Part shown: positions 25,056 to 33,770 of the stretch, piece after piece
Numbering within the stretch: position 1 is the first letter of the stretch
Layout of the letters: each line of letters starts with the position of its first letter
Assembly: GCA_025765615.1 (NCBI GenBank)
Contig: JAIVFJ010000389.1
Span: forward strand, 1 to 51,020
Direction of reading: 5' to 3'
Length of the DNA: 51,020 nt
Source of the DNA: Zopfochytrium polystomum
Lineage: Eukaryota; Chytridiomycota; Chytridiomycetes; Chytridiales; Chytridiaceae
Notes under the pieces: model-generated
The model's database searches: none
The model's input: the letters and a program-made list of their open reading frames with translations, nothing else
Told to the model about the DNA's origin: nothing
Program-made: the position numbers and the translations under genes

Positions 25056-27439
25056 ATGCAAACGACACCTCGATCACCATCTCCACTACCGCTATCGGTG
25101 GCAGCAGCGCCGTTGGCGCCACGCCCGACGCCCCCCTCGCCGATCGATGATGCTTGCAGTTCCCGAACAACAGCCCCCCCACGCCGAGGCGCCGCCAACC
25201 CCGCCCCCCAACAGGTCCGCCGCGTCTGCGGAAGAGGCGGTGCAGCCCACGTCACGGATCGTCTCAGCCCCCCCCACAGACCCCCTCGCGCCCCCGCTCG
25301 ACCCCCACGACTTTGCGTTCGCCCCGCCCCGCCACCCGACCGCCGCCGCCCGCCGTCGCCGTCCTGCCCCTCCCCGACCTCACCCTCCACTTTTACGACG
25401 TCCGACCGTACCCCGCGGCCCGCGTTCCAATCGCGCAACCGCGAGCTCGCAGAGCGGGCCCTCCGCCTGGACCCGTCGTCCCACGCGCTCGCGCCGCTCC
25501 CACTGATTCGGCCGTGCGCCGTCATCTCCAACCACCCCTTGACGCGCGCCCGCGTCACCGACCCCTTCTGCTACTACGAAGTCCGGCTCGGCCACGTCCA
25601 AACCGGCGTCCTGATCTCCATCGGTCTCGCGTCGGGCGCGTCATTCGACGAGACGGCTCTCCCGGGCGGCTCGGCAGTCTCCGTCGGCCTGCTGTCGGAC
25701 GGAAGCCGTAGCCACCGTGGCAGCAAGTCCGCGACCAGCTGCTTCGCGTACCACCCGCGCGGCTACGGCGCCGGCGACGTGGTCGGCTGCGGGTTCGTCC
25801 CTGCGCTCGGCAGCGTGTTTTTCACGCTCAACGGCACGTACCTCGGTGAGGCGTTTTCGCTTAAGCCGAGGCGGGCCGACGGCGCCATGCGCAGCATCCC
25901 GTTCCACGCCGCCGTCGGCGCCGACGCGGGCTGCGTGCTTGAATGCAATTTCGGCGCACGCGTGTTTTGTTACGAGCCGGCGAACGAGGCGATTGTGTAC
26001 GATTCGAGCTCGGCGGAGGAGGAGCTGGGGAGCGAGGGGAGCTCGGCGGACGCGGAGAGCCTTGCTGTTGAGGAGGAGGGCGAGGAGGAGTGGTTGCACG
26101 AGGAACCTTCGTTTGGAGGCGCGGATGCGTCGGCAGCCCAGCTACGGCGCCGACAGGTAGTAACGTCGCCGGCACAGCGGATGAACTCGCTTCCTTTGAA
26201 TCCCTACGCCTATGACCATTATCGGAGGGCGCCAAGCTCGGTTACAGGACTTTCCGCCGATGGTGATGGTGATGGTGAATTTGAACGTGGCCAGCCGCGA
26301 GGTCTTTCAACAGATTCTTCGAGAACGGGACTGCGTCCCCCGCCTCGGACGGCGCAAAGCGGGCTTGCCGCACCTGATATGCCCGCGGCGCAATCAGACG
26401 AGGCGCATGCGTTTCCCGGCCCTCTTCCGCAGCGTCAATCGTCCAGGCAGTGGATGGAGCGCAAATCTCTCGCTCCTGAGCGCGTCTCGCCTTACGGCAC
26501 GATTACGCACTCTGGCCAATCCGTTGCGCGGAATCTCCATCAGCACGACGCTGCAAACGCCAGCAGCGCGAGGCACTCTTATTCCTTTGCAGAGTCGCCT
26601 CGACACAACCTTACCGTGCCCCGCGACTTTGGATCGTCCAGGCCCACTCCATTGGCTCAGCTCATCCAAGGTTCTGGCCCTGAGGAGCGCAACGTGGGCG
26701 GAGAAAACGAAAAAAAGCGCGGTTCTTCCAAAGGCGCAACAAGGAAGGCAAGAGCAAAGAAGGGAAAAAGAAGGAACGCAAGAAGGAGGATAAAAAGAAG
26801 ACACGGAACAAGGAGGACAGGCGGTCTGTTGCCGCCGACTTGCTGTCTGCTGCACCTCGCGGAAGTCCGACTCCACCGCTTGCATCCGATGTGCTTCTGC
26901 CTCAAGACCCTTACGCAACCAACCGCCACAGCGTTGATGGGGGCCGGGGACGAACAGAAAACAAGGACAGACGGAAAAATCGCCTCGCAGGCTTTCTGGC
27001 CGTCGCGCTGCGCCGCTCTAAATCCATCGAAGGTGAACGGGCCGAATTACCCGCTGCAGACGCGGAGGAGTACCCCCGGCATGCAAAGGGTGCTGCAGGC
27101 AGGCTGCTCGTGGACTCGGCCTTCCAAAGCACCGAGGGTATGTTTCCGCCGCAGCCGGCCCCCAACCAGCGGTCGGCTGATTCCGCTTCTTCCATCGAGC
27201 TCATGTACTACTCGCTGTCATCCGACAGCGAGGACGACGTGTGGGAATCGAGGCGGGTGCCATCGATAGATTGGTTGCAACGAGAAGTGACGGGAGTGTT
27301 CGTTGGTAGGCGGAAGCTTTCCAAAAAGTTGAAATGCAAAGAGGACAACACAAGCTGGGTGAGTATAGCGGATGTACCAGGTGATATTTTATTGTCGGGA
27401 GTCAAAGCGTTGGTTGTTGGCGGGGAGTTGGGTGATTAA
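25056..27439 (+). CDS. SPRY-domain protein with -1 frame change at A AAA AAG
   Basis: Seen: ATG at 25056, then a Pro-rich, GC-rich N-terminal part. The SPRY domain is at about 25500-25990: LIRPCAVISNHPL, FCYYEVRLGHVQTGVLISIG, AYHPRGYGAGDVVGCGF, GSVFFTLNGTYLGEAFSLKP, GADAGCVLECNFG. An acidic stretch and a long Ser/Pro-rich tail follow. At 26711-26717 the zero frame reads A AAA AAG. The more protein-like continuation (KARFFQRRNKEGKSKEG, then a Lys/Glu-rich run and a 200-residue tail stopping at 27437-27439) is in the -1 frame. The zero frame also stays open to 27269 but reads as Arg/Cys-rich noise. A further frame question exists near 25380, where the +2 frame reads LPLPDLTLHFYDVRPYP. Close paralogue of the gene at 22452. 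Binding partner unknown. Confidence 0.8.
26711..26717 (+). promoter_or_regulatory. Candidate -1 slippery heptamer or homopolymer indel
   Basis: The seven bases A AAA AAG sit in the zero frame of the SPRY gene exactly where its coding character moves to the -1 frame. They match the X XXY YYZ slippery pattern. I did not establish a downstream stimulatory structure. A sequencing error in the A7 run (26710-26716) would look identical. Confidence 0.4.
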
Positions 27440-27557
27440 GCTTGGTTAAGGCTTGTCCGTTCTTCGGCGTCCGAAAATTTCGTCCGAAGCGCTTCGGGAC
27501 AGATACACTTTGAGGAAGGTTATTCTAGTCCATTTTGTTGGCGGCAACGTGAACCTT

Positions 27558-27572
27558 AAAAAAAAAAAAAAA
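27558..27572. repeat. A15 homopolymer
   Basis: Uninterrupted run of 15 A just upstream of the ATG at 27591. Confidence 0.9.
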
Positions 27573-27590
27573 GAAGCTTCAATCCTGGAT

Positions 27591-27930
27591 ATGGACCCCG
27601 AAGTCGTCCAATTGTATCATGGTAACGTCACGTCGTACGATCAGCTTCACATAATCCATACGGCCAATACTCCAACAGCCCCAAGCGCTCCCGACGCAAC
27701 CGATGTTTCGTCAAGCCCACCAGTCCTATCTTTCAACTCGCCTCGGACGGCTCACTCGTTCCTCGCACATTACCAGCAAGCGCGATTTTCGTCCTCCTCC
27801 GCAGCGTCAGAGGTGCAGGCGCAGCCGTCCTTCCACTGGGCCTCCGCCTCCCCGTCGACGCCTCCCCGCATTCGCCGCGACCCTCCCGCGGAACACTTAC
27901 CGTCCGCCAAATCCCGTCAACAACACCAGC
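27591..27930 (+). other. Coding-like stretch upstream of FAM72
   Basis: Seen: from ATG 27591 a frame reads MDPEVVQLYHGNVTSYDQLH and remains Ser/Pro-rich to 27950. The FAM72 frame itself is open upstream of its ATG 27931 and reads NTYRPPNPVNNTS just before it. The first part in one frame and the second in the other would make a longer FAM72 N-terminus with a one-base break, but no splice site joins them convincingly. Confidence 0.3.
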
Positions 27931-28922
27931 ATGGACACCGGGCACCCTAACGGCGACGCCGACGACACGGAGCGCGGCTCCGTCTCTGCAGACGCCGCAC
28001 GGCCGAGCCCCGCGTCCGAGGTCGTCAACCGCATGCTCCGCGGCCCCGCTTCGCCCGTCGCGGCGCAGCCCCCGCCTCCCCCGTTGCAGTCCGGCACCTT
28101 CCACGACCGCTACGTCTCGACTGCAACCGGCTTCCGCGGGCTGCAGCGTCTCATGACCGAGCTGCACGTCAGCCAGCAGCAGCACCAGCAGCTGCAACAA
28201 CGCGCGTCGGGGCTCCCGCGGCCGCAGCAACGCTGGATGCCGCAGGGCGAGTCGGTGACGGTTCACCAGCAGATGCGGCCGCAGTTCAGAGGAAAAGTCG
28301 TGTTTAGGTTGGAGTGTGGCGATTGCGGTGTTGTTGTGGTGAGTGGAGTGACGGCCTCATGAAAACACGCCGTAATTTTCGCTGAAGTGCGATTCCTTTT
28401 TTCCTGTTGTCGTACTCAGTGTGACAGAGGCATGAGGGCAATTCTGCTTGCGGATACTGCGGTCGAACTGTTTTCAACGGACCATCCTCCAAACGGTAAA
28501 GAAACAGAAGACACTGACACGGTGTGTTAGAAGCTATCCCCCTCACTGTGCTGCGATCACATCTTAGGCGTCCAAATGGTGAACGAGGATTACGTCACAA
28601 AAAACTGCTACTGCCGGATTCGCGATGTGGCTTGCTTGCACTGGTATGACACCCAATATGGCCTCATTCGCTTCTACGGTTGTGTCGAATTAAACCAAAA
28701 TTTATGGGGTAAAATAGTGGATATATCGTTGGGTATCACGTCACACAGCCCTGCAAGGACTGCTTGTCGTCCTGCAACAACGGACACTTTTGGATGTTTC
28801 ACCTCAACCACGTTCAAAGCTCGGAGAGGATCGACAGCTCGAATGGGAACAGGCTGTTTTGGGCGCGACTTCCGCGAGTGGAGAAGGAGAACGAGACTCG
28901 ACTAGTTGGGCCCGGCCGTTGA
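27931..28922 (+). CDS. FAM72 family protein
   Basis: Exons 27931-28338, 28420-28495, 28568-28643 and 28718-28922 give 254 aa, all in phase. Seen: after a 116-residue Ala/Pro/Gln-rich N-terminal extension, the conserved core runs FRGKVVFRLECGDCGVVV, CDRGMRAILLADTAVELFST, YCRIRDVACLHC, GYIVGYHV, PCKDCLSSCNNGHFWMFH. This matches the human FAM72 core (RGMKAVLLADT, FSTDIPP, CLKCGN, GYHV, CLLSCNNGHFWMFH) block for block. Family knowledge: human FAM72A binds the uracil-DNA glycosylase UNG2 and promotes its loss; the paired cysteines suggest zinc binding. Human FAM72A is about 149 aa, so the N-terminal extension is unusual. Role in a fungus is unknown. Confidence 0.92.
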
Positions 28923-29675
28923 TATTTCTGTGCAAAGAGGAGGAGACGAGAGGAAGCGCTCTGAAATACAGTACATCACCGATTCAATGAACGAAGATTT
29001 TTCCTTAAAATAATATTAACTGGCTGAAGCATCTCGGGCCAAAGCAACGAGCTGTGTATGTATGCGTGGACAAGCGTTGCACCCTCACCCTCACTCTCTC
29101 TTCTCTCGCCCTATTTCTCTCCCACTCAACTCACTCAACTCCACTCTCACTCACTCTCGAAAACCCCCCACAACCCCCACAGCTGCGAGCAAATTTTCAC
29201 TTTCATTGATTTGTTTTGCGTTTTATTTATTTATTTCTTTCTTTCTTTCCTTCTATCTTTTCTTCTTTCTTTTCTTTCTTTTTCATTTCTTTCTTTCATT
29301 TCTTTCTTTCATTTCTTTCTTTCTTTCGTTCTTTCTTTCTTTCTTTCTTTCTTTCATCTTCCCGTTCTTCCGTTCCTCTTTTTTTTTTCTTTTGCCAACA
29401 ACAACACAGCCAACTTCGCCCCGATCGTCCACCCATCCTCTCTCCTCCACACCATCCGCGGCAACTGTTTGTTTGGCGGGACCGTTCTTCTAGAAACAAC
29501 ACAACCAACGCAGCCAGCTCCCGCTGTCGGAAGGACTAGGGCGTCTCCTCTTCTCCTCCTCATCGTCGCGACCTACCCCAATCGATCTTTAACCGCCAAA
29601 GGGTAACTTTTTATTGTTCGGATCACGGCCAAAGTGATTACAGCTGACCAAAGCCGACAGAATTCAAGTTGTATC
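28923..29675. promoter_or_regulatory. Presumed eEF3 promoter with long pyrimidine tract
   Basis: About 750 bp upstream of the eEF3 ATG. Contains CT-rich sequence from 29085 and an imperfect (TTTC)n tract at about 29223-29392. Pyrimidine-rich tracts ahead of the start are common for highly expressed fungal translation genes; this role is inferred from position. No other gene seen. Confidence 0.45.
29223..29392. repeat. Imperfect (TTTC)n tract
   Basis: Mostly TTTC units with TTTA and TTCA variants, ending in a T-rich run. Plus strand is almost free of A and G. Confidence 0.9.
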
Positions 29676-32600
29676 ATGTCTACCAACGAGAAGAAGTTGC
29701 AGCTGGTCGCTGAACTGTTGAAGACCCTCACCGCCAATGCTACCCCCCACCGGCGACCGCAAGAGCGCGGCAGATGACCCTCGCCGCTATTGTCAACGCC
29801 CACTCCAAGGGACTCGTCTCTTACCATATTCTGGAAAAGCTGAAAAAGGCAGCAACCGACAAGAAGAGTGCGCAAAGCCGAGAGGGCGCAATGTACGCAT
29901 ATGCTGCCATTGCCAAAACGATGAAGAGCGACGAAGCTCCTCTTTTGCTTCAGGCTCTTCCCGTTGTTCTCACTGAGCAGGGTAAGTTACTTTTCTTCCC
30001 CTTTTTTTTTTCTTCCTCGCCTTGCGCGATGGCTGATCTCTGACAACGGACAGGCGACAAATCGGCTGTGGTCAAGCAAGCTGCGGATGCCGCGGCACAA
30101 GCACTTCTCCGCTACGCTACTCGAATTGCCGACGAATCCATGATCACTGCGCAGCCGTACCTCATCAAGTACCTTCCCTCGATTCTCAGCGCTGCGGGTG
30201 AGAAGAAGTGCTCGAAAGATGTCAAGAACTTGGCTTCGGCCACGGTAAAGCGAGTGTCGACCAAGATCACTCCCAACGCCATCCGCGACATCCTCCCTGC
30301 CCTCATTAAGGGACAAGACAGCTTCGAGTCGAAGGGCGCAACTCGTGTCGCATCCTTGACTGCCATTGCCTCATTCGGTGAATTGGGCCCAGAACAGCTT
30401 GGCGCCGCACTTCCGGAAATCGTTCCGGAAATCTCAAAGTCGATTATCGATACCGACCCCGCTGTGTCAAAGGCGGCCGAGCAAGCTCTGTCGGCGGCCT
30501 GTGAAGTTATTGGCAATCGCGATCTGGAGCACATGACTGGCCCCATTTTGCGTTCAATCACACACCCTGAGGAAACCAAGGAGATCATGCACAAGCTGGC
30601 TGGTGTCACCTTTGTTCAGTCTGTCGAGTCGCCCGCCCTTGCAATGATTACGCCTCTCCTGATCCGTGGTCTTCAATCGGGCGTTACGGCGACCATGCGC
30701 CAGTCTGCAGTTATTATCGACAATGTATCTCGTCTTGTCAATGACCCTATCGATGCTGCTCCATTCATGGGGCTCTTGCTTCCCGCCCTTGCCAAGGCTT
30801 GCGAAGTTATTGCGGACCCCGAGGCTCGTGGTGTCGCTTTGAAAACTCAAGCTGCCATGGAGAAGCTGAACGTTCTCGTTGAGAAGGAAAAGGCTCGTCA
30901 GAAGTATGTCGACCTTGATCTCGTCATTGAGGCCATCAAGCAGAAGATCGCGGTTCATGACGGCCACGATATGGATGTTTGGTTCCACCACGTTGGACAG
31001 CTCTGCTGCTCCCTGATGACGCTCAGGAAGTTTGATGAAGATAGCTGGAAGGAAGTGGAGAAATTCTTGCTTGTTGTGGACCACAAAGCCACCCACTCTA
31101 TCGAGTCTCTCCGCATCGAGTGCGAAGCAATGGTCAAGCCGCTTCCTGCTGAGAACGAAGAAGATGACGAAGAAGGCGAGGAGCTTTGCAACTGCACTTT
31201 CACTCTTGCGTACGGTACCAAGATCTTGCTCCACAACACTCAGATGCGACTGAAACGTGGTGCTAAGTACGGTCTGCTTGGTGGTAACGACTCTGGCAAG
31301 ACCACTCTCATGAGGTCAATTGCCAACGGCTCAGTTGAGGGCTTCCCTGACGCGTCAGAGGTCCGGACAGTGTTCGTCGAGGCAGATATTCTTGGAGAGC
31401 TCTCTCACTTGTCCTGCGTGGACTACATTCTCAACGACCCTCGCCTGGCTGGTGTGAAACGGGAGGACATTCTCAGTGTCCTTGCTACTGTCGGTTTCAC
31501 TGAAACTGGAAAAGCCAAGCCCAACCACGCTGTGTCGACCCTCTCTGGTGGATGGCGTATGAAGCTTGCGCTTGCGCGTGCTATGCTCCAGCGTGCCGAT
31601 ATTCTTTTGCTCGACGAACCCACCAACCACCTCGACGTACTCAATGTGAAGTGGGTTATCAACTACATCAACTCTCTGAAGAACGTCACTTGCATCATGG
31701 TGTCGCACGACCGGAACTTCTTGAACTCCTGCTGCACCAACATTCTGCAAATTGATCGCCTCAAGCTGAACCCGTTCAAGGGTAACCTTGATGCGTTTAT
31801 TGCGAAGAACCCTGACGCCAAGGCCTACTTCTCGCTCAAGGAGTCGAAGCTCACCTTCAAGTTCCCCGAGCCTGGGCCAATTGAGGGAATCAAGTCTCGC
31901 TCAAAGGCGCTGATGAAGATGTCTCACTGTGACTTTACATACCCTGGAAACACCACTCCCACCCTGTTTGACATTTCCATCCAAGTGTCGATGGCGTCCC
32001 GAGTGGGTTGCGTCGGCGAAAACGGTGCAGGCAAATCCACCATGATCAAGGTGCTTACAGGAGAGGTTGTCCCCCAAACTGGTGACGTGTGGCGCCACCC
32101 CAACGCTCGTGTCGCGTATGTTGCCCAGCACGCATTCCACCACATAGAGAACCACTTGGACAAGACACCGAACGAGTACATTCGTTGGCGGTATGCGGAC
32201 GGCTCAGACAAGGAGTCCCTAGTGAAGGTCTCCATGATTTTGACCCCTGAAGAGAAGAAGCTGCAAGGCACAGCACAGCAGATCTCGTGGAAGGCTTCTG
32301 ACGGCAAGCTTGTGACGGCCAAGAAGCAAGTCAATCAGCTTACAGGCCTGCGTCGCACCACAAAGAACGACTTTGAATACGAAGTCATCTTCCAAGGCGA
32401 GTCCCGCTCTGTTGAGGGCATCTACCTGGATACCCGCACCCTCCAGAAGATGGGTTGGGAAAAGGAAGTGAAGGCCATTGACACTCGCCTGGCGCAGGCC
32501 GCTGGCATGTATGTGCGGACTCTATCTTCGGCGATGGTTGAGCAGCACCTTGGAGACGTCGGGCTCGAGGCTGAGTTTGCTACCCACTACCGCATGTCTG

Positions 32601-33061
32601 CTCTTTCCGGTGGTCAGAAAGTGAAGGTTGTCATGGCGGCTGCTCTCTGGAACCAACCTCACATTCTCATTCTGGACGAGCCCACTAACTACCTCGACCG
32701 TGAGGCCCTCGGTGCACTCGCCAAAGCCATCGAAGAGTTTGGCGGAGGCGTTGTCATTATTTCGCACAACAGCGAGTTTGTCTCGCAGATTTGCAAGGAA
32801 GAATGGCTCATGGACGCTGGTCACCTCACCACCAAAGGCGAGAGCGGTTGGATGGACCGTGTTGGCGACAAGCTCGAGGAGCAGGAGGCAATCACTGTCA
32901 TGGTTGATGCTTTCGGAAACAAGGAGGCTGTTAAGCAAAAGAAGAAGATGTCAAAGCGTGAGGAGAAGCTCTACGCAAAGAAGTTGAAGGAGAAGATTGA
33001 CGCTGGTCTTGACTTGGACGACGACGAGTACGAGTTCGCAACGGAGCACAACCTCTTTTAA
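29676..33061 (+). CDS. TEF3: Translation elongation factor 3 (eEF3)
   Basis: Exon 1 29676-29981, intron 29982-30053, exon 2 30054-33061; about 1103 aa when the frame breaks are allowed for. Family knowledge: ribosome-associated ABC-F ATPase that helps release E-site tRNA and is essential in yeast. Seen: N-terminal HEAT-like repeats; ABC1 with Walker A GGNDSGKTT (about residue 511), LSGGWRMKLALARA, LLLDEPTNHLD; ABC2 with GENGAGKST (about 756), a chromodomain-like insertion, LSGGQKVKVVMAAALW, LILDEPTNYLD. Exon 1 has two one-base surpluses near 29741-29746 (C6 run) and 29778-29781 (CCC): frames run 0, +1, +2 before reaching LAAIVNAHSKGL. Translation from ATG 29774 would avoid both and lose 33 residues. 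The C-terminus ends with an acidic DDDEYEFATEHNLF, not the Lys-rich tail of yeast. Confidence 0.97.
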
Positions 33062-33434
33062 TCTACTGTAAACCTTTGTTTGTGTTGACACCCTTATGCC
33101 CTGACCATCTCAGTCAATTCCTCTTGCCCTTAGTTCACTTGTTTCTGTTCCTGCCTGCTGTTTCTTCCTGATTACCGTACTCATGGACGGAGACGAGTTC
33201 TCCTGGTTGTATCCTTTCTTAATAAAGAAGTGTTCCACGTTTTGGGTTTCGTGTACGTATCCTAATCGTTGATCACGGAAAATGACTTCCAGCACAAGCA
33301 TCGACCAGGCAATAGTATCGGAAAGACACATGGTGTGTAGGAGCATCTTCGAATGATCATCAATTACCTTGGTTCTGCCGCGGCGACAGCGGCAGAAAGC
33401 GTGCTTTCCCACACCTCAACAGAGACTTGCCGCG
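33062..33434. other. 3' flank of eEF3 and spacer
   Basis: No gene seen. A canonical AATAAA lies at 33221-33226, about 160 nt after the stop. Confidence 0.5.
33221..33226 (+). terminator. Likely polyadenylation signal of eEF3
   Basis: AATAAA hexamer 160 nt downstream of the eEF3 stop in an AT-richer 3' region. Cleavage site not visible. Confidence 0.5.
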
Positions 33435-33634
33435 GACAGATGTCGGAGTTCGAAATCGTCTCCCTCCTTCTTCAACCCCGACGCCCAGTGCCACCGCACC
33501 GCGACGCCAGCAACGCACCCCACGCTCCACACCATCCTCACGCGCACCGGCTTCCACTCGCGCCTCGACTTAGAGCCCGACGACGGCTACGTTGTGCGCA
33601 CGGACCTTGCGATATTTGAACTTCAAGTGGCACA
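33435..33634 (+). other. Coding-like stretch before the flagellar gene
   Basis: Seen: one frame reads SPSFFNPDAQCHRTATPATH, then HTILTRTGFHSRLDLEPDDG and VVRTDLAIFELQ, followed by GTGGCA. It looks like an exon, but no start codon joins it cleanly and it could not be phased to the exon at 33771. It may be a 5' exon of the flagellar gene or a separate small gene. Confidence 0.3.
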
Positions 33635-33770
33635 TAACGCAGGTCTTGCCTCAAAAGCGGAGCAAGTGAACGATCTGTGAAACGAAGAGATCGAGCCGTC
33701 GGCAACAAGATCGCGTTCCAGCTCGCGACGGACCAAGCGCACTTGACGAACGATCCGTGTCCCGAACACC

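Noticed and set aside
26718..27269. Zero-frame tail of the third SPRY gene as a genuine second protein
   Set aside because: Arg/Cys/Leu-rich composition typical of an off-frame shadow; kept only as a consequence of the frame question.
29223..29392. Tandem TTTC units considered as a CRISPR-like or satellite array
   Set aside because: Units are 4 nt and irregular with no spacers; it is a simple pyrimidine tract.
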